Shown: positions 47,617 to 55,737 of the stretch, one piece after another | Layout of the letters: the number at the start of each line of letters is the position of its first letter | Numbering within the stretch: position 1 is the first letter of the stretch | Assembly: GCA_024711345.1 (NCBI GenBank) | Contig: JANJTA010000037.1 | Coordinates: 1 to 64,000, forward strand | Length of the DNA stretch: 64,000 bases | Reading direction: 5' to 3' | From: Rhodanobacter sp. | Lineage (GTDB): Bacteria > Pseudomonadota > Gammaproteobacteria > Xanthomonadales > Rhodanobacteraceae | Made by a program: the position numbers and the translations under genes | Notes under the pieces: model-generated | The model's database searches: none | What the model was told of the DNA's origin: nothing | Seen by the model: only the letters and a program-made list of their open reading frames with translations

Positions 47617-48639
47617 TCATTTGCTCATGCCGGTCCGCGGCGCGCCGCCGGCGGCATCGCCCGCGGCGGCCTTCGACAGCGCGGAAGCCGCCGCATCCGC
47701 CGGCGCGCCTGCCGCGGCATGGTCGCCACCGATGACGCGCACGGTGGGCAGCACGTCGGAGGTCGGCGGCGGGTCCGCCAGGCCGGCGAGCTGGCCGACG
47801 TTTTCCACATCGGCATGGTCGCGCGGCGCGGTCGGGCGGTCGCTCATCACCACCACCAGCACGCGCCGGTTCTGGTTACGGCCTTCCGCGGTGGCGTTGT
47901 CGGCGATCGGACGCGTCTCGCCCCAGCCGATGATGCCGAGCCGCGCAGGGGCGATCCCGCTGGTGGAAAACAGCCGCGCCACGCTGGCCGCGCGCGCCGC
48001 CGACAGTTCCCAGTTCGACGGATACAGCGAGTTGCTGATCGGCATGTCGTCGGTGAAGCCTTCCACCCGCAGCGGGTTGCCGAAGCTGGCCAGGATCGCC
48101 GCCAGATCGTGCAGCACCGCGGTGGCCGGCTCCGACAGCTGCGCCACGCCGCTGGGGAAAAGAATGTCGGTACGGATCTCGATCTCCAGCCAGTCGGGCT
48201 TGTGCCGCACCACCACCAGCTTGCGGTCGATCAGCGGCTGCAGCGCCTTGCGCACCTGGTCCTCGATGCGCCCCAAGGTTTCCGGCGCCTTCGCCGGGTG
48301 GCCCGCTTCGCGCCCGCGGCCGCCGCTGGCCGGCACCGGGTGCGGCGGGATCGGCACCGCGATCGGCACGATCGACGAACCGGGCTGCCCGGCCGGCGCG
48401 GCGATCGCCGGGGCGATGTTGTGCGGCCGGATCCTGGTCGGCGGCAGCGGCGCGATGGCGTGGCTGGAGCCGTTGAACGCCTCGATCAGCGACTCGGACA
48501 TGACCCGGAACTTGCCTTCGTTGACCACCGACACCGCGTACATCACCACGAAGAACGCGAGCAGCAGCGTCATCAGGTCGGCGTAGGGAATCGCCCAGGC
48601 CTCGTGGTTCTGGTGTTCCTCGTGCCTGTGCCGCCTCAT
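47617..48639 (-). CDS. motD: Flagellar stator protein MotD (MotB family)
   Basis: 340 residues. One membrane helix with the proton-carrying Asp21 in PYADLMTLLLAFFVVMYAVS, a Pro/Gly-rich linker (about 65-125) and an OmpA-like peptidoglycan-binding domain (about 155-290: DILFPSGVAQL..., GWGETRPIADNATAEGRNQNRRV). The 50-residue Ala-rich tail is extra. Pairs with MotC; four-base overlap. Confidence 0.93.
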   Translation of the reverse strand: MRRHRHEEHQNHEAWAIPYADLMTLLLAFFVVMYAVSVVNEGKFRVMSESLIEAFNGSSHAIAPLPPTRIRPHNIAPAIAAPAGQPGSSIVPIAVPIPPHPVPASGGRGREAGHPAKAPETLGRIEDQVRKALQPLIDRKLVVVRHKPDWLEIEIRTDILFPSGVAQLSEPATAVLHDLAAILASFGNPLRVEGFTDDMPISNSLYPSNWELSAARAASVARLFSTSGIAPARLGIIGWGETRPIADNATAEGRNQNRRVLVVVMSDRPTAPRDHADVENVGQLAGLADPPPTSDVLPTVRVIGGDHAAAGAPADAAASALSKAAAGDAAGGAPRTGMSK

Positions 48640-49376
48640 GCCAGGTACCCCTGCAGGCGCGCCTCGATCTGCCGCGGGTTGTCGCCCTGGGCGATCAACA
48701 CCAGGCCCTCGATCAGGATCTCGCGCATCTGCGTCTGCTTGCCGATCAGGCCCTTCAGCCGGGCCGCCATCGGCAGCATGAACAGGTTGGCCAGCGCCAC
48801 GCCGTAGATGGTGGCGACGAAGGCGGCGGCGATGCCGTGGCCGAGCTTGCTCGGGTCGGCCAGGTTCTGCATCACCGCCATCAGTCCCATCACCGCGCCG
48901 ATGATGCCCAGCGTGGGCGAGTAGATGCCGGCCATCTCGTACACCTTGGCGCCGGCCAGGTCGATCGCCTCGCGGGTTTCCAGGTCGACCTCCAGCACGC
49001 TGCGGATCGCCTCCGGCTCGCCGCCGTCGACCAGGAGCTGCAGCCCCTTGCTGACGAACGGGTCGGGCTCCGCCTCGATCTGCGGCTCCAGCCCGAGCAG
49101 GCCCTGCCGGCGCGAGATCTCGCTCCAGCCGACGATGCGGCTGATCAGGTCGCCGGGCTGGTGCTGCGGCGGCCGGTAGATCATCGAAAGCATCTTGAAC
49201 GCGTGCTTGAGCACCTTGCCCTGGGTCTGCACCAGCAAGGCGGCCGCAGTGCCGGCGAACACGATCACGAACGCCGCGGCATTCCACAGCGCACCGACGG
49301 TGGACCCCTTCAGCACGGTGCCGAGGATGATCACCACGAAGGCGAGAATGGTGCCGATGATGCTTACCAGATCCAT
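48636..49376 (-). CDS. motC: Flagellar stator protein MotC (MotA family)
   Basis: 246 residues with four membrane helices. Conserved GIYSPTLGIIGAVMGLMAVM (loop/TM3) and GIAAAFVATIYGVALANLF (TM4); a charged cytosolic loop between TM2 and TM3. Forms the proton-driven stator with MotD. Five bases after cheA. Confidence 0.94.
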   Translation of the reverse strand: MDLVSIIGTILAFVVIILGTVLKGSTVGALWNAAAFVIVFAGTAAALLVQTQGKVLKHAFKMLSMIYRPPQHQPGDLISRIVGWSEISRRQGLLGLEPQIEAEPDPFVSKGLQLLVDGGEPEAIRSVLEVDLETREAIDLAGAKVYEMAGIYSPTLGIIGAVMGLMAVMQNLADPSKLGHGIAAAFVATIYGVALANLFMLPMAARLKGLIGKQTQMREILIEGLVLIAQGDNPRQIEARLQGYLA

Positions 49377-49381
49377 GCCGA

Positions 49382-51280
49382 TCAGCCGGTCGATTGCGGT
49401 GAAGTGGAAGGTTGCCCGTCGTCGCCGGCCAGGCCGGCCAGGTCCATCACCAGCGCCAGCCGGCCGTCGCCGGTGACGGTGGCCCCGGCGATGCCCGGCG
49501 CGCCGTCGAACAGCGGCCCCAGCGGCTTGACGATGACGTCCTCGCGGCCAAGCACCTCGTGCACCAGGCAGCCCAGCCGGCGATGGCCGATGTGCAGCAC
49601 CACCACGTGGCGACCTGCCGCCACCGGCACGCCGGCCCAGCCGGCGAGATCGAGCAGCGGCAGCGCGCGGCCGCGATGGCGGGCGACCAGGCGGCCGTCG
49701 AGCAGGCTGTCCTGGCCCGCGTCCAGTTCGAACACCTCGGCCACGTTGCCCATCGGCAGCGCGAACAGCCGCGTGTCCACACGCACCATCAGCACGCGCA
49801 GCACCGCCAGGGTCAGCGGCACGGTCAATTCCAGTTCGCTGCCCTGGCCCAGGGCCGAGTGCACCTGCAACGTGCCGCCGAGTTCGGCCACACGGGTCTT
49901 CACCACGTCCATGCCGACGCCGCGGCCAGAGATGTCCGACACCGTCGCGGCAGTGCTGAAGCCGGGGCGGAAGATCAGCTCGTAGCATTCGCCCTCGCTC
50001 AGCTGCGCGGCCTGCACGGCGTCGATCACGCCCTTCTCCACCGCCTTGCGGCGCAGGATCTCGGGGTCCATGCCGCGACCGTCGTCGCGCACCGCGATCA
50101 CGATGCGCTCGCCGCGCTGGCTGGCCGACAGGCACACGCGGCCCTTGCGCGGCTTGCCGGCGCGCTCGCGCTCGGCCGGCAGCTCCACGCCGTGGTCGAG
50201 CGCGTTGCGCAGCAGGTGGATCAGCGGGTCGGCCAGCGCCTCGACCAGGCTGCGGTCGAGGTCGGTGCCCTCGCCCTCCAGCACCAGTTCCACGTCCTTG
50301 CCGAGCTGACGCGCCAGGTCGCGCACGATGCGCGGGAAGCGCTGGAACAGCCGGCCCACCGGCTGCATGCGCATGCCCATCACCGCGCCCTGCAGCTCGT
50401 CGGTGACCCGATCCAGCTCGTTCGCCGCCGCGCTCAGGATCTCGCTGCCGTGGCGCGCGGCCAGGGTGAGCAGGCGGTTGCGCACCAGCACCAGTTCGCC
50501 GGCGTGGTTGACCAGCAGGTCGAGCCGCGCGGTGTCGACCCGCACGCTGTTCTCCGCCGGCGCTGCGTGGTGCGCGGGCGCGGCAACCGGAGCGGCGGCA
50601 GTGGCCGGCGCATCGGGTTTGGCCGGCATGGCGGCGGCCGGCGCCGGCATCGGCACCGCCGGCTGGCCCGGCTTGCCGTGCAATGCATCCAGCAGCGCCT
50701 CGAACTCGTCGTCGTCGATCGTGGTCGCCGACGCCGGTGGCGGCGCGGCGGGCAACGGCGCCGGCGCGACCGTGCCCGGCGCGGCGTTGCCGTACATGCT
50801 GTCCAGCAGCGCCTCGAACTCGCTGTCGTCGATCGTGCCGCCCGCCGCCTCCGTTGACGGGGCCGGCGCGGCGACTGGCGCCGCAGCCGGTGCTGGCCGC
50901 GTTTCCGGCAGCAGCGCGGCCAGCAGCGCCGGCGGGGGCATCTGCAGAGGCGCGGCGGCGCCGACGGCGGCCATCATGCCGTTGAGCAGGTCCAGCGCCT
51001 GCAGCAGCGCGTCCATCTGCACCGCGCCCAGCACCAGCTTGCCGTTGCGCGCCTCGTTGAGCAGGTCCTCGGCGTGATGGCACAGCAGCACCATCGGCTC
51101 GAGCGCGAGGAAACCGGCGCCGCCCTTGACCGTGTGGAAGGCGCGGAACACGGCATTCAGCAGCTCGCCGTCGCCCGGCGCCGCCTCCAGCCCGACCAGT
51201 TGCTCGTCCAGCCGCTGCAGCAGTTCGCCGGCCTCGACCAGAAAGTCCTGGCGCAGCTCGTTGTCCAGTTCCGCATCCAT
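49382..51280 (-). CDS. cheA: Chemotaxis histidine kinase CheA (flagellar operon)
   Basis: 632 residues. HPt with phospho-His49 in FRAFHTVKGGAGF; a long Pro/Ala-rich linker carrying two copies of a short acidic motif, TIDDSEFEALLDSMYGN and TIDDDEFEALLDALHGK (about 147-195), probable CheY/CheB-docking peptides; P3 dimerisation; P4 ATPase with LRNALDHGVE, DDGRGMD and [14 protein letters not shown]-terminal CheW-like domain. Same place and layout as Pseudomonas CheA between cheZ and motC. Confidence 0.95.
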   Translation of the reverse strand: MDAELDNELRQDFLVEAGELLQRLDEQLVGLEAAPGDGELLNAVFRAFHTVKGGAGFLALEPMVLLCHHAEDLLNEARNGKLVLGAVQMDALLQALDLLNGMMAAVGAAAPLQMPPPALLAALLPETRPAPAAAPVAAPAPSTEAAGGTIDDSEFEALLDSMYGNAAPGTVAPAPLPAAPPPASATTIDDDEFEALLDALHGKPGQPAVPMPAPAAAMPAKPDAPATAAAPVAAPAHHAAPAENSVRVDTARLDLLVNHAGELVLVRNRLLTLAARHGSEILSAAANELDRVTDELQGAVMGMRMQPVGRLFQRFPRIVRDLARQLGKDVELVLEGEGTDLDRSLVEALADPLIHLLRNALDHGVELPAERERAGKPRKGRVCLSASQRGERIVIAVRDDGRGMDPEILRRKAVEKGVIDAVQAAQLSEGECYELIFRPGFSTAATVSDISGRGVGMDVVKTRVAELGGTLQVHSALGQGSELELTVPLTLAVLRVLMVRVDTRLFALPMGNVAEVFELDAGQDSLLDGRLVARHRGRALPLLDLAGWAGVPVAAGRHVVVLHIGHRRLGCLVHEVLGREDVIVKPLGPLFDGAPGIAGATVTGDGRLALVMDLAGLAGDDGQPSTSPQSTG

Positions 51281-51291
51281 GGCCGCGGCGC

Positions 51292-51933
51292 TCAGAAGCC
51301 GAATTCGCTCAGCAGCCGGTCGGCGTCCTCCTGGCTGGATACCTTGGCCGCCTTGGCCGGCGCCTCGCTGCCGGCCAGCGCGCCGGTCAGCCGCACCAGT
51401 TCCAGCAGCGAGGATTCGACCGTGCCGATGAAGCTGGCGACCTTCTTGATGCGCTGCCCGGTGAGGTCCTGCCACGACTGCGCCAGCACCATGTCGGCGA
51501 GGCCGTCGCGGCAGCTGCCGGCGAACGCCACCGCCTCGCGCGCCAGCACGGCGGCGGCGTCGTTGCCGTTGGTCCATTCCAGCACCTGGCCGGCATTGCG
51601 CGTCAGCGATTCGGCTTGCGGGCGCATGCGCTCGGCGAAGTCGAGGCTGCGATGGGCGGCCTGCGCGCTCATCTCCAGCGCGTCCTGCAGGTGCTGGCGC
51701 GCGTCGGCCACGATGCTGGGCACGCCTTCCTGGGCCAGTTCGCCGCCGAGCCGGCGCACCGCGTCGTGCAGTTCGCGGGCCAGCTGGCCCAGCGCGCGGA
51801 ACAGGTGCTGCTCGCGCTGGCGCACCATCACGTCCAGCGCCTGCTCGAACGCCTGACCGTCCGGGCTGTTCAGCAGGTCGCGCAGTTCGGGCGGCAGCGT
51901 GTCGTCGATGGCAAGGGGGGAAGAGACGTTCAT
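51292..51933 (-). CDS. cheZ: CheY-P phosphatase CheZ
   Basis: 213 residues, long helical hairpin. Catalytic Gln in [16 protein letters not shown] (about residues 148-163) and the C-terminal CheY-binding tail [11 protein letters not shown]. Dephosphorylates CheY-P. Overlaps cheY by four bases. Confidence 0.94.
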   Translation of the reverse strand: MNVSSPLAIDDTLPPELRDLLNSPDGQAFEQALDVMVRQREQHLFRALGQLARELHDAVRRLGGELAQEGVPSIVADARQHLQDALEMSAQAAHRSLDFAERMRPQAESLTRNAGQVLEWTNGNDAAAVLAREAVAFAGSCRDGLADMVLAQSWQDLTGQRIKKVASFIGTVESSLLELVRLTGALAGSEAPAKAAKVSSQEDADRLLSEFGF

Positions 51934-52337
51934 GCGCTGACTCCGCTGGCGGCGATCCGTTCGAAGATCTTGGTGAGTTTTTCCTTGAGCGTGACCGCGG
52001 TGAACGGCTTGACGATGTAGCCGTTCACGCCGGCCTGCGCGGCGGCGATGATCTGGTCGCGGTTGTTCTCCGCGGTGACCATCAGCACCGGCAGGCCCTT
52101 CAGCGAATCCTCTCCGCGGATCGCGCGCAGCAGGTCGATGCCGGTCATGTTCGGCATGTTCCAGTCGGTCACCACCAGGTCGAACGGCTGGCTGCGCAGC
52201 ATCGCCAGCGCGTTCTCGCCGTCGTCGGCCTCCTGGATCAGCGGGTTGCTGAAACCCAGCTCGACCAGCAGGTTGCGGACGATCCGCCGCATGGTGGAAA
52301 AGTCGTCCACCACCAGGATTTTCATGTTCTTGTCCAA
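51930..52337 (-). CDS. cheY: Flagellar response regulator CheY
   Basis: 135 residues, single receiver: [17 protein letters not shown], phospho-Asp in [23 protein letters not shown]. Binds FliM to change motor rotation. TTG at 52337 follows GTGGAGAAAGCG; ATG four codons on (52325) is the alternative. First gene after the 268-bp repeat that separates it from fliA. Confidence 0.94.
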   Translation of the reverse strand: MDKNMKILVVDDFSTMRRIVRNLLVELGFSNPLIQEADDGENALAMLRSQPFDLVVTDWNMPNMTGIDLLRAIRGEDSLKGLPVLMVTAENNRDQIIAAAQAGVNGYIVKPFTAVTLKEKLTKIFERIAASGVSA

Positions 52338-52397
52338 ACGCTTTCTCCACGTGCGGTACAGGCCGAAGTCCGGCCGCGGGGATGTAGGGGGGTTCTA

Positions 52398-52665
52398 AGA
52401 GCCTGTTTATGATCTCCAAGTGCTCCGCGCCGGGAACTGTTTGCGCGCAGGCCAAGGAAGAACGAGGAAGTGGACGTCCGTCCACGACTGAGTGATGACG
52501 CCGGCATGCGGGCAAACAGACCCGGCCCGAAGGGTTGCCATCGAGTGGCCGCCATGCGGCAGCGCGCGGCTTGGCCTGACGGCCAGTCAGGCGCTGCGCC
52601 ACGCACTACCACCTGGCGACCACTCGATGACAACGCGGAGTACTTGGAGATCATAAACAGGCTCT
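52398..52665. mobile_element. 268-bp MITE-like element between fliA and cheY
   Basis: 31-bp terminal inverted repeats (52398-52428 and 52635-52665) starting AGAGCCTGTTTATGATCTCC, differing at one base. No coding capacity. An internal perfect palindrome GTGGACG-TC-CGTCCAC is at 52470-52485. It begins four bases after the fliA stop. Target-site duplication is not clear. This 332-bp gap holds nothing else except 60 bp of cheY leader. Confidence 0.75.
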
Positions 52666-52669
52666 CAGA

Positions 52670-53398
52670 TCAACTGCGCCAGCCGGTGAGCCGTGCGCGC
52701 AGCCGGATCACCGCCTGTCCGTGGATCTGGCACACGCGCGACTCGCTCACGCCGAGCACGGCGCCGATTTCCTTGAGGTTCAATTCCTGTTCGTAATACA
52801 GCGACATCACCAGTTGCTCGCGCTCGGGCAGGCCGCCGATCGCCTCGGCCAGCGCGTCGCGCATGCCGTCGCGCTCGACGTTCTCGGCCGGCCCGAGGCT
52901 GCCTTCGTCGACCACGTCGAGCACCGTGCTTTCCTCGCCGTCGTCCGACGCGGTGAGGCTGAGCAGGCGCACGCAGGCCGCGTCGGCCAGCACCTGGTGG
53001 TACTCCTCGGCGCTGATGCCGAGCCGGCGGATCACCTCGGCGTCGTCGGCCTCGGCGCCGGTCTCGGTTTCGATCTGGCGGACCGTCTCGGCCACCTCGC
53101 GGGTCTTGCGGTGCACCGAGCGCGGGGTCCAGTCGGTGCGGCGCAATTCGTCCAGCATGGCGCCGCGGATGCGGATGCCCGCATACGTCTCGAAGCTGGC
53201 CCCCTTGTCGTGGGCAAAATTGCGCGCCGCCTCCAGCAAACCGATCATTCCCGCCTGGATCAGGTCGCCCACGTCGACGCTGGCCGGCAACCGCCCCATC
53301 AGGTGATAGGCGATCCTCCGCACCAGCGGCGCGTGCCGACGCACCAGTTCGTCGGCACTCTCGCGGGAGAGTTGCAGATATTCCGAAGCCACGCTCAT
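52670..53398 (-). CDS. fliA: RNA polymerase sigma factor FliA (sigma-28)
   Basis: 242 residues. Regions 2 (DLIQAGMIGLLEAARNF..., FETYAGIRIRGAMLDELR), 3 and 4 (LNLKEIGAVLGVSESRVCQIH) are present. Directs late flagellar and chemotaxis genes; exact and near-consensus FliA promoters occur at 42997 and 38265. Start 53398 overlaps flhG; an in-frame upstream ATG (53479) lies within flhG and lacks family similarity. Confidence 0.95.
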   Translation of the reverse strand: MSVASEYLQLSRESADELVRRHAPLVRRIAYHLMGRLPASVDVGDLIQAGMIGLLEAARNFAHDKGASFETYAGIRIRGAMLDELRRTDWTPRSVHRKTREVAETVRQIETETGAEADDAEVIRRLGISAEEYHQVLADAACVRLLSLTASDDGEESTVLDVVDEGSLGPAENVERDGMRDALAEAIGGLPEREQLVMSLYYEQELNLKEIGAVLGVSESRVCQIHGQAVIRLRARLTGWRS

Positions 53399-54351
53399 CT
53401 CGGCACCCCACCCACCGGTGTTGCCCGGCCAGCAAAAAAAGCAATCCGGTCGAGACCCGCGTGGTCGGGCTCCACCCACTTATCGGCCGCCATGGCCAAT
53501 CGCTTGAATGCCAGCGCCGAATGGCTGGACGGCCACAGGTCGACCACCGCGCACTGCCGGCGGATGGCCTGGCGCATGCGCTCGTCGTGCGGCACCCAGC
53601 CGCCGAACTCGATCACCACGTCGAGGAAGCGGTCACTGACCCGCGCCAGCTTCTGGTGCAGCGCCCGCGCGTCGCCCTCGTTGCGCACCATGTTGGCGAC
53701 CATGCGGATGCGCCGCACGCCGAAGTCGCGGCTGAGCACCTTGGTCAGGCCGTAGGCGTCGGTCAGCGACGCCGGCTCGTCGCATACCACCACGATCACC
53801 TCGGCGGCCGCCGCGGCGAACATCGTCACGTTGTCCGACAGCCCGGCGGCGGTATCCACCAGCAGGTACTCCGGCGGCTGCGCCAGTTCGTCGAAGGCGC
53901 GGATGATCGCCGCATGCTCGCCGCTGGAGAGCTGCGCCAGCCGGCGCGCGCCGGAGCCGGCCGGCACCACGCGCAGGCCGCGCGGCCCCTCCAGCATCAG
54001 TTCGTCCAGCGTGCACTCGCCGTCGAGCAGGTGGCCGACGTGGCGCGACGGCGCCAGACCGAGCATCACGTCGACGTTGGCCAGGCCCATGTCGGCGTCC
54101 AGCAGCACCACCTCGCGCCCGGCCGTCGCCAGCGCCACGCCCAGGTTCACCGCCACCGTGCTCTTGCCGACGCCGCCCTTGCCGCCGGCCACCGCGATGG
54201 TGCGGCAGTGCCGGCGCACAGCTGGCGCCGCGGCCAGCAGGCTGCTGGCCTGGTGCTGCGCGGGCGGCGCTTCCGCAGCGGGCCGGCCCGCCATCGCCGA
54301 CAGCATCTGCTGCAGCCCGGAAGCCTGATCCATCGCCAGTACTCCGCTCAT
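53395..54351 (-). CDS. flhG: Flagellar number regulator FlhG (FleN, MinD-like ATPase)
   Basis: 318 residues. N-terminal activation helix DQASGLQQML (DQAxxL motif that stimulates FlhF), deviant Walker A GGKGGVGKSTVAVN (about 58-71), LLDADMGLANVDVMLG. Limits flagellar number with FlhF. ATGA overlap with flhF and with fliA. A second ATG (54333, directly at MDQAS) is possible. Confidence 0.94.
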   Translation of the reverse strand: MSGVLAMDQASGLQQMLSAMAGRPAAEAPPAQHQASSLLAAAPAVRRHCRTIAVAGGKGGVGKSTVAVNLGVALATAGREVVLLDADMGLANVDVMLGLAPSRHVGHLLDGECTLDELMLEGPRGLRVVPAGSGARRLAQLSSGEHAAIIRAFDELAQPPEYLLVDTAAGLSDNVTMFAAAAAEVIVVVCDEPASLTDAYGLTKVLSRDFGVRRIRMVANMVRNEGDARALHQKLARVSDRFLDVVIEFGGWVPHDERMRQAIRRQCAVVDLWPSSHSALAFKRLAMAADKWVEPDHAGLDRIAFFAGRATPVGGVPR

Positions 54352-55610
54352 GCGCCGGCCACCGCGAAGCCGAAGCGCTCGGCCATCAGGCCGTCGTCGG
54401 GCGCCGGATGCCGCATCGACTGCGCGGCGCGGCACACCAGCACGCGCGCGTCCGCCGCGGCGATGTCCTCGGGCACGCGCTGGCCGTCGGTGACGTAGTC
54501 CAGCATCAGCCGGTGGCGGATCAGCACCGACAGCGCGCCACCCAGCGCCGGGGCTTCGTCCAGCTTGGTCAGGATGCAGGCCTGCGGCTTCAGCGGCAGG
54601 TAGGCGCGGACCGCTTCGTCCAGCGACTGCGCTTGCGCGTTCGCCGCCAGCACCAGGCAGGCGCGCAGGCCGCCGGCGTCGGCGAGGATCTCCAGTTGCT
54701 GGCTGAGCCGCGGGTCGCTGCCGGCGACGCCGGCGGTGTCGATCAGCACGGTATGGCTGCCGCGCAGCATCTCCAGCACCTTGCGCAGGCTCGCCGCGTC
54801 ATAGGCCGGGTAGACCCGCGCACCGAGCAGCCGGCCGTAGTGCTCCAGCTGCGCGGCGGCACCGATGCGGTAGTGGTCGGTGCTGACCAGCGCCACCTGG
54901 TCGGCGCCGTGGCGCATCACCGCTCTCGCAGCGAGTTTCGCAATGGTCGTGGTCTTGCCCACGCCGGTCGGCCCGACCAGCGCGACCACGCCGCTGTCGT
55001 CGCCGGCCAGCTCGCGGCCGCTCACCAGCAGGCTGCGGCTGAGCATGCCCAGCGGCAGGTAGCGCGCCTGCTCGGCGTTGATCTGTTCGGGCAGTTCGGC
55101 CACCAGCGTGCGCGCCACGTCGGGCTCGATGCCCAGCCGGGTCATCTCGCGCAGGATCCGCGCGCGCAGCGGCTGGCGCCGCTCCATGTCGTTCCAGGCC
55201 AGGCTGGACAGCTGCATCTCCAGCAGCTCGCGCAGGCTGCCCAGCTCGCTGCGCATCTGCGCGGTGTCCTGCGCCGCCTGTTCCATCAGCGGCCGCATCG
55301 CCGGCATCTCGCTGACCGGCGTCGGCGCGGCGGTCACGCGCCGACGCGGCGCGGCCGGCGCGACTGGCTCGACGCTCGGCGACGGCGAAGCGGCGGCTGC
55401 CGTCTCCGCCTCGGCCGGTGCCGCGGCCGGCGGCGCGCCATGCCGCGCGGCTTCGCGCATCAGCGACTCGTCGTAGTCGATCGCGGCGACCAGCTCGATG
55501 CCTTCGTCCAGCCGACGGGTGGACAGGATCACCGCTTCCGGCCCCTGCTCCTCGCGCACTTCGCGCATCGCCTGGCGCATGTCCGGCGCCACGAAACGTT
55601 TGATCTTCAT
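54348..55610 (-). CDS. flhF: Flagellar biosynthesis GTPase FlhF
   Basis: 420 residues. N-terminal B domain (MKIKRFVAPDMRQAMREVREEQG), Ala/Pro-rich linker, N domain, and SRP-type G domain with VGPTGVGKTTTIAKLAAR (about 212-229) and DTAGVAGSD. Places the polar flagellum. 127 bp downstream of flhA. Confidence 0.95.
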   Translation of the reverse strand: MKIKRFVAPDMRQAMREVREEQGPEAVILSTRRLDEGIELVAAIDYDESLMREAARHGAPPAAAPAEAETAAAASPSPSVEPVAPAAPRRRVTAAPTPVSEMPAMRPLMEQAAQDTAQMRSELGSLRELLEMQLSSLAWNDMERRQPLRARILREMTRLGIEPDVARTLVAELPEQINAEQARYLPLGMLSRSLLVSGRELAGDDSGVVALVGPTGVGKTTTIAKLAARAVMRHGADQVALVSTDHYRIGAAAQLEHYGRLLGARVYPAYDAASLRKVLEMLRGSHTVLIDTAGVAGSDPRLSQQLEILADAGGLRACLVLAANAQAQSLDEAVRAYLPLKPQACILTKLDEAPALGGALSVLIRHRLMLDYVTDGQRVPEDIAAADARVLVCRAAQSMRHPAPDDGLMAERFGFAVAGA

Positions 55611-55737
55611 AGCTCGCTCCGCGAGAGGGAGTCGGGAACAGGAAATGGGGAACAGGAAGAGCGGTTCACGGCGAACTTGCAGCGCTTTTGCATCGGTTTT
55701 TCCGCTTCCCTATTTCCCACTCGCGATTCCTCGGCTC
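55611..55737. repeat. Degenerate GGGAA-rich repeat between flhA and flhF
   Basis: Contains loosely repeated units such as GGGAACAGGAAATGGGGAACAGG and, inverted, CTTCCCTATTTCCCACTCG. Short units of this kind are common between genes in Xanthomonadales. No promoter with sigma-54 or sigma-28 consensus is seen. Confidence 0.35.

Noticed and set aside
53476-53505. GCCGATAA on the minus strand within flhG, before fliA
   Set aside because: The -35 half needed for a FliA promoter is missing at 15 bp (CAAG instead of TAAA), and the bases encode conserved FlhG residues.
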